DNA from: a bacterium
GTDB lineage: Bacteria; Bacteroidota; Ignavibacteria; Kapaibacteriales; UBA7675
Reading direction: 5' to 3'
Assembly (NCBI GenBank): GCA_030430495.1
Contig: JAUIKM010000035.1
Location: 1-64,000 of the forward strand
Length of the DNA: 64,000 bases
The number at the start of each line of letters is the position of its first letter. Within the stretch, counting starts at the first letter, position 1. Under the pieces are notes generated by a model that worked only from the letters and a program-made list of their open reading frames with translations, was not told the origin of the DNA and did not search any database. The translations under genes and the position numbers were made by a program. This document shows positions 25,055-36,100 of the stretch, piece after piece.

Positions 25055-26611
25055 ATGACCTCACGGTCCCTCTACGCGGCCATTGACGTCGGTACCAACT
25101 CAGTTCACATTGTCATTGCGTCGATCAGCACCGAAGGCGTGCTGACGGTGCACAGTAACGACAAGGAAGTTGTCCGGCTGGGGGAAATGACCAGCGACAT
25201 GCGTTATCTGACGCCGCAGGCGGCGTCGCGCGGCGTCCTGGCCCTCAAGCGTTTTGTCGCCATGGCGGAAAACCAGAACGCGGAAGTGCGCGCCATCGCG
25301 ACCAGCGCCCTGCGCGAAGCCGACAATGCCGATCTGTTCGTCAAAGAAGTGCGCAACGAGACCGGCGTATCGGTTGAAGTGATTTCCGGCGTGGAGGAAG
25401 CGCGTCTGATCTACCTGGGCGTGTTGCAGGCGCTGCCGGTGTACGACAACCGCACGCTGATCATCGACATCGGCGGCGGCAGCACGGAAACGGCCATCGG
25501 CACCGCGGGCGATCTGCACGCCGTTTACAGCCACAAACTCGGCGCCATCCGCCTGAGCCGCCGTTTCCTGGCCAAGTCGACCTTGACCGACAAGGCTATC
25601 CGGCAGTGCCGCGAGCACATCCGCGGGGAGATCGCTCCCGCGATTCGCACGCTCAAAAAGACAAAATTCGATACCGTCGTCGGCAGTTCGGGTACGATCC
25701 AGACCATCTTTTCCATGGTGGCCCTGCGCGACAATCCGACCAATCCGCCGGACAAGTTCAACGGCATGGAGATAACGGGTCGCGACGTGCTGTGGGCGGT
25801 GGGCCAGCTGCTCGAACACAAGACCGTCAAGAAACGCTCCGGCATTCCGGGCATGGACCCCAAACGCGCGGACATCATCGTCGGCGGCGCTCTCATCCTC
25901 GAACAGCTCGTGCAGGAGCTGAAAATCAGGACACTGCGTTTTTCGCACTACGCCCTGCGCGAAGGCATCCTGCTGGACACGGTGCAGAAACGCCGCAACA
26001 TCCGCAAGTACCACCACCTCAATCGGCTGCGCTACGAGTCGGTGCTGCACCTGAGCGAACACTGCCGCGTGAATCTGACGCATGCCAAACACGTCAAACG
26101 CATGGCCTTGCGCCTTTTCGACGCGCTGCAGGCCGACCACGGCTACGGAGATGAGGAACGCGAAATTCTGGAAGCCGCGGCCTGGCTCCACGACGTCGGC
26201 TACGTGATTTCCGCCCAGGCGCACCACCGCCATTCATACTATATCATCAAGAATTCCAACCTGCTCGGTTTTACCAACAATGAAATTGAGCTGATCGCCA
26301 ATGTGGCGCGTTATCATCGCAAAAGTCATCCCAAACCCAAACACGATTCGCTGCAGCGGCTGCCGCAGGACCTGCACGAACGCATGTGCTGGATGGCCGG
26401 CATACTGCGCATCGCCGAGGGCCTGGATCGCCGTAGACTGCAGAACGTCATCAGTCTTTCAGTGAAGAAAAAAGCGCGTTACACCCTGATTTCAGTCCAG
26501 AGCAGGAAAACCGGCCCGTCGCCCGATATTGAGGTGTGGGGCGCTTCGCGCAAACAGACCCTGCTGGAGCAATGCCTGGGGCGGCCGATCCGCATAGAAA
26601 TCACCGTTTGA
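25055..26611 (+). CDS. ppx: Ppx/GppA exopolyphosphatase-family protein
   Basis: This is 518 residues. The N-terminal ASKHA phosphatase fold shows AAIDVGTNSVHIVIASI, RAIATSALREADN, IDIGGGSTETAIG and VGSSGTIQTI. The C-terminal HD-like domain at about residues 330-480 includes HVKRMALRLFDALQ, EAAAWLHDVGY and HHRHSYYIIKNS. Members hydrolyse polyphosphate or pppGpp; sequence alone does not separate the two. The gene stands alone between an exported protein and a T9SS protein. TTAA is absent. Confidence 0.9.
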   Translation: MTSRSLYAAIDVGTNSVHIVIASISTEGVLTVHSNDKEVVRLGEMTSDMRYLTPQAASRGVLALKRFVAMAENQNAEVRAIATSALREADNADLFVKEVRNETGVSVEVISGVEEARLIYLGVLQALPVYDNRTLIIDIGGGSTETAIGTAGDLHAVYSHKLGAIRLSRRFLAKSTLTDKAIRQCREHIRGEIAPAIRTLKKTKFDTVVGSSGTIQTIFSMVALRDNPTNPPDKFNGMEITGRDVLWAVGQLLEHKTVKKRSGIPGMDPKRADIIVGGALILEQLVQELKIRTLRFSHYALREGILLDTVQKRRNIRKYHHLNRLRYESVLHLSEHCRVNLTHAKHVKRMALRLFDALQADHGYGDEEREILEAAAWLHDVGYVISAQAHHRHSYYIIKNSNLLGFTNNEIELIANVARYHRKSHPKPKHDSLQRLPQDLHERMCWMAGILRIAEGLDRRRLQNVISLSVKKKARYTLISVQSRKTGPSPDIEVWGASRKQTLLEQCLGRPIRIEITV

Positions 26612-26992
26612 GACCAAAAACGGCCGCGTGCGGTCGTGCAATAACTCCGGGCGCCGGATATGGACTGCGATTATGTGGTATGTATGTGGTGACCGCGCGT
26701 TTGAGCGGTATTATATTCGAACGTGAAGAAGCACCGGAACGATTCGAATGAGTGATTCGTTATTCGGGCCGCAACTTCGATAACAGGTACTCAAGCTCCG
26801 GCGCTGAATCAGCCGCAGTATTTTCAACTTCGACTGAAAAGTGATAAATTTACGGTTTGGTCTCCGCTACCAAACGCTCAAAGACCGGGGACATGGAGCC
26901 TGAAGAGTCTGATACCAATGGTAAAACTGACTCGACAACCAGACACATTCGACTTCATTCATAAACTGCATGTCTGTTTTTAAGGAGTTACT
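26612..26992. other. intergenic region upstream of the T9SS protein gene
   Basis: This 381-base gap holds a weak inverted repeat just after the phosphatase stop (ACGGCCGCGTGCGGTCGT) that could end transcription, then AT-richer DNA that must carry the promoter of the downstream abundant-looking exported protein. The ribosome site TAAGGAG is at about 26981-26987. No RNA gene or additional frame is convincing. Confidence 0.5.
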
Positions 26993-28519
26993 ATGCTGAA
27001 AAAGTCTACTATAGTGCTTGCTATGCTGATGATGGGCGGTCTCTCGACGGCTTATGGTCAGCGCGCCATTCGCTACGGCAATGCCGACGTGAGCCACATT
27101 CACCCGTCGATGCTGTCGGCCGATCGCCCCAGCTTTGACATGATTGAAATGGGCGAAGGCCTCGTGCCGCAAAACGCGGAACAAACCGCTCTGCCGCCCT
27201 ACATGCTGCCGCGCGCGGAATACGTTCCGAGCAACGACGCTCTGGCGGTGCCCGAGTACGATCCGTTCTTTGGTTACACGGCCAAAATCGACACCTACTT
27301 CGACATTTATCCCGAGGGTACTCAGGATTCGTCCTTCATCCTGACGAACCCGGACGTCCTCGATCCCGAAACCGGCGAACCCGAGCGTCTGTTCCTCGTT
27401 CCCTTCGGCGATCTGCCGACCGAGTTTACGGATGATGCCGGCGACGGCTGGCGCGCTTTCGGCGCTTGCCAGGTCATGCCCGCATGGAACAGCAGCGATG
27501 CTGAAGCCACGGTGCGCATCGACTCGATCATGCCCCTGATGATCGTTCCCGGCGGCGTGTTCGGTTCCGAGCGCCCCCCGATTTCCGTCAACTGGTTCAT
27601 GTTCCCCTTCCTGATCACGCCGGAAAACCGCGACCTGTTCTCGACCGAGCAAGGCTCGCAGGCGCGTCTGCTGGACCGCATCTTTGACGACGTTGGTGTC
27701 GAAGATCAGGAACCGCCGGCACGCCTCCAATTTATGGACGTCAACGACGGCCGCGGCTACTACGAAATTCCCGCTCAGGACATCAACTCGGCTATCGAAG
27801 TGAATGCGGCCGGCGACATCATCTCCATCAACCGCCTGAAAATCGAAACGCCCGAGCTTGAGTTCCCGGCCCGTTATCCTATCGTCTTCGTTTTTGTTCC
27901 CGAAAACTACGATGACCTCGACGCCGGTTCCAACACGGAAGAGCGCGTTCGTATCATCGGCGGTTGGGAATGGTTCTTCGGCAACAACGCCAACTGGGCG
28001 CTCGGCGGTCTGTATCGTCGCGACCTGGAAAACAACCAGCCGTTGGAAGGCACGGACATCATTATCGACATGTTCAACATGGGCTTCCGTTGGAATGCCG
28101 CTCCGGCTATCCCGGCTTTCCCGCACATGCGTCGTCAGCCGCTGCGTTTTAACCTGGACATCGCCATCTTTGGCGAGTACATGGGCGACGACAACGTCGA
28201 CGCGTGGCCCTGGGAAAATACCACCGGCGTGCGTGAAGATGAGTCCGGCCGCGTCAACGGCCTCGCACTGGGTCAGGTCTTCCCGAACCCGGTCTACGGC
28301 ACGGCCAACATTCCTTTCGGTCTCGATCGTCCGATGGACGTGACCCTGCAGGTCACCAACATCCTGGGTGAAGTGGTCTTTGAAGAGCACCGCCCGATGA
28401 TGGACGCCGGTTCCTACGTCTGGGATGTCCAGACGGCGAACTTCACCGAAGGCACGTACATCTACACGATGTCGGCCGGCGGCAATAAGTTCAGCGGCAA
28501 AATGACCGTGATGCGTTAA
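26993..28519 (+). CDS. secreted protein with T9SS sorting tail
   Basis: This is 508 residues with signal peptide MLKKSTIVLAMLMMGGLSTA, then a body I do not recognise (VSHIHPSMLSADRPSFDMIE, FDIYPEGTQDSSFILTNPD, EFPARYPIVFVFVPENYDD). The C-terminus is a type A T9SS domain (LGQVFPNPVYGTANIPFGL, VTNILGEVVFEEH, GTYIYTMSAGGNKFSGKM). AAGGAG precedes the start at good spacing, codon use is very uniform and C/G-ending, and a strong terminator follows. These three traits suggest a highly expressed surface or extracellular structural protein. It is monocistronic. Confidence 0.8.
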   Translation: MLKKSTIVLAMLMMGGLSTAYGQRAIRYGNADVSHIHPSMLSADRPSFDMIEMGEGLVPQNAEQTALPPYMLPRAEYVPSNDALAVPEYDPFFGYTAKIDTYFDIYPEGTQDSSFILTNPDVLDPETGEPERLFLVPFGDLPTEFTDDAGDGWRAFGACQVMPAWNSSDAEATVRIDSIMPLMIVPGGVFGSERPPISVNWFMFPFLITPENRDLFSTEQGSQARLLDRIFDDVGVEDQEPPARLQFMDVNDGRGYYEIPAQDINSAIEVNAAGDIISINRLKIETPELEFPARYPIVFVFVPENYDDLDAGSNTEERVRIIGGWEWFFGNNANWALGGLYRRDLENNQPLEGTDIIIDMFNMGFRWNAAPAIPAFPHMRRQPLRFNLDIAIFGEYMGDDNVDAWPWENTTGVREDESGRVNGLALGQVFPNPVYGTANIPFGLDRPMDVTLQVTNILGEVVFEEHRPMMDAGSYVWDVQTANFTEGTYIYTMSAGGNKFSGKMTVMR

Positions 28520-28547
28520 TCGCCATCCGGTTCACTGGTCAGAATTT

Positions 28548-28590
28548 CAACGGCGCCGGAGTTAACATTCCGGCGCCGTTGTTGTTTTAA
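28548..28590 (+). terminator. strong rho-independent terminator
   Basis: CAACGGCGCCGGA (28548-28560) pairs perfectly with TCCGGCGCCGTTG (28569-28581), followed by TTGTTTT. It ends the T9SS protein gene transcript. Confidence 0.92.
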
Positions 28591-29151
28591 ATCGCTTGAT
28601 CGCGTCTACCTGCGGTACGCTTCTCTGAAAGGCATTCTTGTTAACCACCGCGTCGTATTGTACAATCCTGCGTTCCAGGGGCCGGGCCACCGGGTCGAGT
28701 ATCGGGTTTGCGCACAGTCTTGCTGCTGCCGTGCCGCGTGGTTTCAGTTTGGTGCAGTCAACACATATCGCCGAACCAGCTTCGATTCCATCCTCCCCGG
28801 CGGACGGCGTTCCGCATGCAGTGCAGAAAACACCTCGCCGGAACTGCCCGCATGGATACTTGATTTCTGACTCTGGGACTTACTTTGCGGCGGGTGTGGC
28901 GTGGTGTAGCGGCGTCAGGAGTGGACGGACGGTATTTCCGTCTGAACGGGAAAATTCACCTGAAAAAGCCCTTGAGCTGTGTGCCCCGAAGGCTCATTGC
29001 TCAAGGGCAAAAACGCGACATTTTTACCGCTCAAAGCCCAAAACTGCCCGTCTGACCCCAAATCCGAAAAAAACAGCAAATCCACCAGGCTCCAAAGCAG
29101 AAATCCCAACCTGACGTCGACGCATCGCTACGGACAAGGCCCAAAAACACA
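28591..29151. other. 560-base gap with no convincing gene
   Basis: The gap lies between two converging transcripts that end at 28519 and 29239. The open frames here (for example a 158-codon one) lack ribosome sites, domains and normal composition. It contains the hairpin half of a dispersed repeat (28974-29002) and A-rich, Lys/Pro-biased low-complexity stretches. Confidence 0.6.
28974..29002. repeat. dispersed intergenic repeat, copy D (hairpin half)
   Basis: GAGCTGTGTGCCCCGAAGGC then TCATTGCTC corresponds to the hairpin half of the copy at 46574-46602. The adjacent TACGTA half is not recognisable. Confidence 0.5.
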
Positions 29152-29190
29152 AAACGGCCGCTCCCCAAAAAAGGGAGCGGCCGTTTCTCG
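29152..29190. terminator. bidirectional-looking terminator after ahcY
   Basis: AAACGGCCGCTCCC (29152-29165) pairs perfectly with GGGAGCGGCCGTTT (29173-29186) around seven loop bases. On the minus strand it lies 53 bases past the ahcY stop and the stem itself ends in U residues. It should end the ahcY transcript. Confidence 0.88.
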
Positions 29191-29238
29191 TAATTACTTC
29201 AGCACACAGACGGCGCGCCGAACTCCGGTCTCATTCGA

Positions 29239-30609
29239 TCAGGTGCCGGCGTTGTAGTCCGTGATGTAGCGCTGCTGCTCTTCCGTCAGCTCGTCGATGT
29301 TCGTGCCGAGCGTCTTCAGTTTCGTTTGAGCGATGTACTGATCCTGCTCCACCGGAATGTCCAGCACTTCAATCGGGAACTTGTCGCCCGAAGTATGCGC
29401 TTCGGCAAGGCGGATGTGGCTCATGAACTGGTTGGCGAAGGACATGTCCATCACTTCCGACGGGTGGCCTTCCGCGGCGGCCAGGTTGACCAGGCGGCCT
29501 TCGGCCAGAACGTAGAGGCGACGGCCGTCGGCCATCGTGTACTCCTGACAGTTCTTGCGGATCGTGCGTTTGCTTTTCGCAATTTCTTCCAGCTCTTTCA
29601 GGTTGATTTCGGCGTCGTAGTGGCCCGTGTTGCACACGATCGCGCCGTCTTTCATCACCTCGAAGTGGCGCTTGCGGATCACGTCCTTCACGCCCGTGGC
29701 CGTGCAGAAAATATCGCCGATCGCGGCGGCTTTGTCCATCGGCAGCACGTCGTAGCCCTCAAGCACGCCTTTCAGCGCCGCCGTGGCTTTCACTTCCGTG
29801 ATGATCACATCCGCGCCGAGGCCGGAGGCGCGCTTGGCGACGCCTGAGCCGCAGTGGCCGTGACCGGCAACGACGAATTTTTTACCGGCGATCATGACGG
29901 ACGTGGCGCGGATGATGCCGTCGATCGTCGACTGGCCCGTACCGTACACGTTGTCGAAGTCCCACTTGGTTTCGGCGTCGTTGACCGCGATCACCGGGTA
30001 GTAGAGCTGGCCGGCTTCGGAACGAGCGCGCAGGCGTTGGATACCCGTCGTCGTTTCTTCCGTGCCGCCGATCACGCGCGTTTTGGCGTACTCGGCATGG
30101 CGCTCGTGCACCGTATTGATCAGGTCGCAGCCGTCGTCCAGCGTCAGGTCCGGCTCCTGGTCGATCGTGCGATCGATGCACCAGTAGAAGTCCGGGCCGT
30201 TGCCGTACCAGGCGTAGATCGAGATGCCTTCTTCGGCCAGTGCGGCGGCGACGGCATCGTGGGTCGACAGCGGGTTGCAGCCGGACCAGGTAACTTTGGC
30301 GCCGGCGGCTGCCAGCGTGCGGATAAGAACCGCCGTTTCTTTCGTGACGTGCAGGCAGCCTGCAATCGTCAGGCCTTTGAGCGGCTGCGTCTTGCTGTAT
30401 TTTTCGCGCAGCGTCAGCAGAACCGGCATGCGCGATTCCGCCCAGTCGATCAGGCGGCGGCCTTCGTCTGCCAGCGAGATGTCGCGTACGCAGTATTGGC
30501 CTTCTACTTCGCTGAAATTACCCTGCTCCGCGCGCGGCGGAATCACGTCGGGTTTAACCTGAATGCCGTTGGAATGAACGGCGGCCGTAGTGTTCGTATC
30601 AGAACTCAT
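29239..30609 (-). CDS. ahcY: adenosylhomocysteinase
   Basis: This is 456 residues. It reversibly hydrolyses S-adenosylhomocysteine to adenosine and homocysteine and clears the inhibitor of methyltransferases. Landmarks are VRDISLADEGRRLIDWAE, IAGCLHVTKETAVLIRTL, the NAD-binding VVAGHGHCGSGVAKRA, DIFCTATGVKDVI, VCNTGHYDAEINLK and EGRLVNLAAAEGHPSEVMD. AAGGGAG precedes the start. It lies 86 bases downstream of metK on the same strand, giving a methyl-cycle gene pair. Only one TTAA is present (near 30550). Confidence 0.97.
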   Translation of the reverse strand: MSSDTNTTAAVHSNGIQVKPDVIPPRAEQGNFSEVEGQYCVRDISLADEGRRLIDWAESRMPVLLTLREKYSKTQPLKGLTIAGCLHVTKETAVLIRTLAAAGAKVTWSGCNPLSTHDAVAAALAEEGISIYAWYGNGPDFYWCIDRTIDQEPDLTLDDGCDLINTVHERHAEYAKTRVIGGTEETTTGIQRLRARSEAGQLYYPVIAVNDAETKWDFDNVYGTGQSTIDGIIRATSVMIAGKKFVVAGHGHCGSGVAKRASGLGADVIITEVKATAALKGVLEGYDVLPMDKAAAIGDIFCTATGVKDVIRKRHFEVMKDGAIVCNTGHYDAEINLKELEEIAKSKRTIRKNCQEYTMADGRRLYVLAEGRLVNLAAAEGHPSEVMDMSFANQFMSHIRLAEAHTSGDKFPIEVLDIPVEQDQYIAQTKLKTLGTNIDELTEEQQRYITDYNAGT

Positions 30610-30695
30610 GGCTGTTTCTACTCCCTTGTATGATCAATGACAATCTGTTGTACTTTGTCCCGCCGAATGCACACCGTTGGGCCGCTTGCGCCGCT

Positions 30696-31835
30696 TCAGA
30701 GTAAAGTCGCAAATTTGTCGACCAGATTCAGTTGTTCCCAGGGGAACTCATCGCGTCCAAAGTGCCCGTAGGCGGCCGACGCGCGGTAAATCGGGCGCAT
30801 CAGATCCAGGCGCTTGATGATGCCCGCGGGCGTCAGATCAATTTCGCCGCGGATCAACTGCGCAATTTGCTGGTCGCCGACCTTGCCCGTGCCGTGTGTG
30901 TCAACAAAGATTGAGACGGGGTCCGCCACGCCGATGGCGTAGGAGAGCTGGATCGTGCACTCGTCGGCCACATTGGCCGCCACGACGTTCTTGGCCAGGT
31001 GGCGCGCCGCGTAAGCCGCCGAACGGTCCACCTTGGTTGGATCCTTGCCCGAAAATGCACCGCCGCCGTGCGGCGCCTTGCCGCCGTAGGTATCGACGAT
31101 AATTTTGCGTCCCGTCAGTCCCGTGTCCGCATGCGGTCCGCCCAGCACAAAAATGCCGGTCGGGTTGACGTGGAATTTTGTCTCGTCGTCCAGCAGTTCG
31201 GCCGGGATGATTTTGCGGATGACATGCTCAATCGTGGCGCTCACGATGTCGGCGTGTGTGACGCCCGGATCGTGCTGCGTCGAGACCACGACGGCGTCCA
31301 CGCGTTTGATGCTGCCGTCGTTGTTGTACTCCAGCGTCACCTGCGACTTGGCGTCGGGGCGCAGCCAGGGCATCGGGCCGTCGGCTCCCAGGCGGCGCAA
31401 ACGCGCCAGTTCCTGGACAATTTTGTGCGAATACATCAGCGCCGCCGGCATCAGCTCGGGCGTCTCGCGGCAGGCGTAGCCGAACATCATGCCCTGGTCG
31501 CCTGCGCCGCCGGTATCCACGCCCGCCGCAATGTCGGGCGACTGGCGGTTGATCACGTTGATCACCGCGCAGGATTCGCTGTCGAAACGGTACTCGGCTT
31601 TTGTGTAGCCGATGTCGCTGATCACCTGGCGGGCCAGCTCGGGGATGTCGATGAAAGTCGAAGTCGTGATTTCACCGCCGACGACGACCAGGCCGGTCGC
31701 GGCATAACATTCGCAGGCCACGCGCCCGTTCGGATCGTCCTTCAGTACGGCATCGAGGACCGCGTCGGAGATCTGGTCGCACACCTTGTCGGGATGCCCC
31801 TCGGAGACGGATTCAGATGTGAAGTAGTATGACAT
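30696..31835 (-). CDS. metK: S-adenosylmethionine synthetase
   Basis: This is 379 residues and makes SAM from methionine and ATP. Landmarks are [20 protein letters not shown] at the N-terminus, [60 protein letters not shown] and [20 protein letters not shown]. It is the first gene of a probable metK-ahcY unit. No SAM riboswitch is recognisable in the short 51-base upstream gap, so transcription may come from the nucleotidyltransferase gene upstream or a compact promoter. Confidence 0.97.
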   Translation of the reverse strand: MSYYFTSESVSEGHPDKVCDQISDAVLDAVLKDDPNGRVACECYAATGLVVVGGEITTSTFIDIPELARQVISDIGYTKAEYRFDSESCAVINVINRQSPDIAAGVDTGGAGDQGMMFGYACRETPELMPAALMYSHKIVQELARLRRLGADGPMPWLRPDAKSQVTLEYNNDGSIKRVDAVVVSTQHDPGVTHADIVSATIEHVIRKIIPAELLDDETKFHVNPTGIFVLGGPHADTGLTGRKIIVDTYGGKAPHGGGAFSGKDPTKVDRSAAYAARHLAKNVVAANVADECTIQLSYAIGVADPVSIFVDTHGTGKVGDQQIAQLIRGEIDLTPAGIIKRLDLMRPIYRASAAYGHFGRDEFPWEQLNLVDKFATLL

Positions 31836-31886
31836 TCGTGCGTTTCTCGCCTGTTAATATAAGTTCAGGTTTGTTTTCGTCCGGAC

Positions 31887-32870
31887 CTAACGCGAAAAGT
31901 CGATCTCACTGGAGTCGCCGACGTTCAGGCGGTTGGCGCCGCCGCGCAGAAAGGCTTTGTTGCCGATAATCGACTCGTCCAGCACGACGCTTTGTACACG
32001 TGCTTCGCTGCCGACGATCGAATTGCGGATAATGCTGTTCTCGACGATTGCACCGTCGGCGACCGTGGCGTAGGGGCCAATCACAGAATGAGAAATTTGC
32101 GCACTGGGTGCGACGTATGAGGGCGGGCAGATGATACAGCCTTCGGGCTGCGCGCCGGAATTTTTCTGATGTTCCAGCAAGTGCCGGTTTGTGGCCAGCA
32201 GCGTTTCCGGTTTGCCGCAGTCGTACCAGCCGTCCACGCCGAAGGTGTCAAACTGTGCGCCGCGGTCGATCATCACCTGCAGCGCGTCCGTCAGCTGGTA
32301 TTCCCCGCGCGTGCGGATATCCTGGTCGATGATGTGGTCCAGGCTCTCCATCAGCAGGCGCGTCTCGCGCACGTAGTAGAGCCCCACCAGAGCCAGGTTG
32401 GACGTCGGCACTTCCGGCTTTTCAATCAGCTTCGTCACCATGCCGTCGGCATTTGTTTCCGCCACGCCGAAGCGCCGCGGGTCGTCGACGTGTTTGACGC
32501 CCAGTGAACTGACGTCGCGCGCCAGCACCGGCGCAAAATCGACGTCGAAAATTGTATCGCCCAGAATGATCAGCAGCGGCTCGTCATCGATGGTTTTCCG
32601 CGCCGTCCAGATCGAATGGCCCAGTCCCTGGCGGTCCTTCTGTTCCACAAAGGTCACGTTCAGGTCGTAGTTCTCGCGCACGTACCGTTCCACCTTGTCG
32701 GCCATATAACCGACCACGACGGTGCAGTCGCGTATCTCGCGTTCGACGAGTTTGTCCAGAATATGCCCAAGAATGGGTTTGCCGGCGACGTTCAGCAGAA
32801 CTTTCGGAAGCGTATGCGTGTGGGGTCTAAGTCGCGTTCCGATTCCGGCGACGGGAATTACGGCTCTCAT
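31887..32870 (-). CDS. sugar-phosphate nucleotidyltransferase with left-handed beta-helix tail
   Basis: This is 327 residues. The Rossmann-like nucleotidyltransferase motif GIGTRLRPHTHTLPKVLL opens the protein, with metal-binding ILGDTIFDVDF and EKPEVPTSNLALVGLYYV inside. The final 70 residues carry hexapeptide-type repeats (IGPYATVADGAIVENSI, IRNSIVGSEARVQSV). This fits glucose-1-phosphate thymidylyltransferase or UDP/GDP-sugar pyrophosphorylase relatives; the nucleotide is not decidable by eye. It is co-oriented with metK 51 bases downstream. Confidence 0.85.
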   Translation of the reverse strand: MRAVIPVAGIGTRLRPHTHTLPKVLLNVAGKPILGHILDKLVEREIRDCTVVVGYMADKVERYVRENYDLNVTFVEQKDRQGLGHSIWTARKTIDDEPLLIILGDTIFDVDFAPVLARDVSSLGVKHVDDPRRFGVAETNADGMVTKLIEKPEVPTSNLALVGLYYVRETRLLMESLDHIIDQDIRTRGEYQLTDALQVMIDRGAQFDTFGVDGWYDCGKPETLLATNRHLLEHQKNSGAQPEGCIICPPSYVAPSAQISHSVIGPYATVADGAIVENSIIRNSIVGSEARVQSVVLDESIIGNKAFLRGGANRLNVGDSSEIDFSR

Positions 32871-33015
32871 TCACAATCGGGGAAGAGTCGAGAATGTTCA
32901 AATATAGAACGGCAAATATACGGATTTTACGCCGATTGCTGAAATCTCAAGGCGGATTCCAGGCCCGGCTCGCGGAGGCGTCGGGATTGCCGCTCCACGC
33001 CGTCGAAAACAAGGG

Positions 33016-33050
33016 AAAAAAAAGAGGGCGACTCCTTTGGGGAGACGCCC
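33016..33050 (-). terminator. terminator of the RND efflux operon
   Basis: GGGCG-A-CTCC (33026-33035) pairs with GGAG-A-CGCCC (33041-33050). Eight A residues at 33016-33023 become a U-run on the minus strand, 65 bases past the pump stop codon. Confidence 0.85.
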
Positions 33051-33114
33051 TTTGAACTTCAACAGCCCAAACTGCCCGGAAAGCCCGAACAGCCTTTTTT
33101 TGTTAGCCGCGCGG

Positions 33115-36100
33115 TCAGGCGTCGCCCGGCCTGCGGTTGTGCTCAGCGCGGCGGGCCCGAGCCGCAAGCCGTGCGCGGTGACGGAAGCGCCACCAGCGAA
33201 TGCTGATCACAGTGACCAGTTGGTACATGGCCGGGACAAACACAAGCGTGAGAATGGTCGAGATAAACAGACCAAAGATGATGGCCGAAGCCATCGGTTC
33301 CCAGAACGCCGTGTTGTCGCCGCCGAGGTAGAAGTTCGGGTCAAAGTCGGTCAGCAGCGTTGCAAAGTCGATGTTGAGACCGATGGCCAGCGGCACCAGG
33401 CCCAGCATCGTCGTAATGGCCGTCAGAATAACGGGCGTAAAACGCGTCTTGCCGGCGTCGATGATCGAACGTTTGATGCCCAGGCCGGCCTTGCGCCGTA
33501 TGTCGGTAAAGTCGATCAGCAGGATGCCGTTGTTCACCACAATCCCGGCGAGCGACACGATACCGACGCCGGACATGACGATGGAGAAGGTCAGGTTGGT
33601 CGCAATAAAACCGATGAACACGCCGATCGTGCTGAACACAACCGTGGACATGATAATCATGGTTTTGAGCATCGAGTTGAACTGCGTCACGAGGATGAAA
33701 ATCACGAGCAGGCCGGCGATCCCGAAAGCGGTCGCCAGGAAGATGCCCGTTTCCTCCTGCTCTTCCTGTTCACCGCCAAAGCTGAGTTCGTAGCCCGGCG
33801 GCATTTTGAAGCGCTCCATCGCCCCGGCAATTTCCGCATTGACTTCGTTGGGCGTAAAACCCGTCAGCACGTTGCTGGAGAGCGTCACGACGCGCTTGAG
33901 GTCGCGCCGGTTGATGCCGCCGAAGGTGTTGCCGAAGGAAACATCCGCAATCGACGTGATCGGCACCTCGCGGAAATTGGGACCGTCTTTCCAGGAGATC
34001 TTCAGGTTCATCATGGCATTGAGGTCCTGACGGTATTTCTCCTGCAGGCGCAGCTGCACGGGATATTCGTCCTCGCCGGAGCGGTACTGCGTGATTTCCC
34101 AGCCGTAGAGGGCGGTCCGCATCAGCTGGCCAACCTGCTGGCTGGAGATGCCTTCGCGGTTGGCGCGTTCGCGGTCGATGTCGACCACGATTTCCGGCTT
34201 GCTGACGACCAGGTCGGACTTGAGTTCTTCGATGCCCTGGATATTCAGCGAGTCGACCAGATAGCGTTTGATGCGGCCTTCCAGCGCGATCAGGGTGTCG
34301 AAGTTTTCACCCGTAATTTCGAGCTGAATCGGCTTGCCGGTCGGCGGACCGTTCTGTTCCTTGTCGACGGTAATCTGCGCTCCGGGAAGCGAGGTAATTT
34401 CGGCGCGGATCGAGTCGAGGATCTTCTGCGTCGAGTAACCGTTGCGCAGTTTGTACTCCACAAAGTCGACCGTGATGCGGCCTTTGTGGGGCGTGTTGGC
34501 GCGGTCCGGGTTGTTGGGTTCGCCCGCGCCGATACCGACGTTCGCGATGACGGATTTGACGATGGGGTTGTCCTCGCCGACGATGCGGATGATGCGTTCT
34601 TCGACGGAGTGCGTGACGGAATCGGTGACTTCCACGCGCGTGCCCGAAGGCATTTCGATGTACGTGAAAATCTGATTGGGCTCGGACTCGGGGAAGAGCA
34701 CCACCGGCGGCGGGTAGACGGACATCAGCATCATGGTGAAGATCAGAAAACCGAACACGACGAGCAGAACGCCGACGGGACGCCAGCCTCGCAGCACAAA
34801 ACGCAGCGTGGCCGTGTACATGTCGATCATCCAGGGCACGACGTGGGCCTGGAAGTTCTTGATCACCACCGGCGTCAGGAAGTACTTGTTGAGCAGTACC
34901 AGACCGATGAGCACAAAGAAGAGGTTGCCCATAATCGGTGAGCCGGAGCCATGAGCTACCAGACCGAAGAGCAGGCCGAAGATGCCGAACCAGAGAATGC
35001 CTTTCCAGTCGTCCGGCCCGTCCTTCTCAACCATGAATTTAACGGCAAAGACCGGGTTGATGATGAAGGCCACAAAGAGCGAAGCGGTCAGCGTGATGAT
35101 CAGCACCACGGGGATGTAGATCATGAATTCGCCGATCAGGCCGGGCCAGAACAGCAGCGGCACAAAGGGGCCGAGCGTCGTCAGCGTCCCGGCCAGCACG
35201 GGGCCGAATACCTCGCCGGCGGCGTACTTGGCTGCGGACGTGATTTCCATACGCTCGCGCGTGTACAGGCGATAGGTGTTCTCAATCACCACGATCGCGT
35301 TGTCGACGATAATACCGAGCGCCAGCAGGAAGGAAAATGTCACGACGATGTTAAACGAAAACTCGAGCGTCGGCAGGAAGAGGAAAGACAGGGCCGAGGA
35401 GAGCGGCACCGCCAGACCGACGAAGATGGCGTTGCGCACGCCCATGAAAAACATGAGAATGAGCACAACCAGGATAAAACCAATCAGCACGCTGTTTAAC
35501 AGTTCGGCCAGGTTGTTGCGCGTGTTTATCGACTGATCGTTTGTTTTACTCAGGATCAGATTGTCGGGGAAAGTCGACTCGCGCAGTTCGGCGATAATCG
35601 CATCGATTTTCTCCGACGCGGCGATCAGGTTTTCACCGCTTTTTTTGATGACGCTGAGCGTGATAACCGGCTGGCGGTCCAGGCGCGCAAAACTGACGGC
35701 GTCGGCATAGGTGTTTTCCACGGTCGCGATATCGCGCAGGTAGACTTTCTTGCCTTCGGCGGACACGATAATGTCCTCGATCTCGCGCATGTTCTGGAAC
35801 TCGCCGACGACGCGGAGGGTGCGGCTGAGTTCGCGCAGTTTAATTTCACCGCCGGAGAGGTTGACGTTCTCGTTGCTGACCGCTTTGGCGATGTCGTTAA
35901 ACGTGATGCCTGCGGCCTGCATTTTGTACAGATCGACGTTAATCTGGACTTCGTTTTCAGGCGCGCCGATAATGTCGACGCGCGTGATTTCCGTCAGCGT
36001 CTCAATGGCGTCCTGCAGGTCCTCGGCATAACTTTTGAGTTTGTCGAGGTCGAAGTCGCCGGCGACGTTAATCGACATAATCGGGAATTCCGAGAAGTCG

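Noticed and set aside
28638-29114. 158-codon plus-strand frame in the gap before ahcY
   Set aside because: It has no ribosome site, mixed low-complexity composition, and contains a dispersed intergenic repeat.
31836-31886. SAM riboswitch upstream of metK
   Set aside because: The gap is only 51 bases and shows no k-turn or SAM-box features.
33037-34941. 634-codon plus-strand frame antisense to the RND pump
   Set aside because: It is a codon-bias shadow; the product is rich in His, Asp, Gln and Arg with no fold, and the minus strand encodes an unmistakable RND permease.
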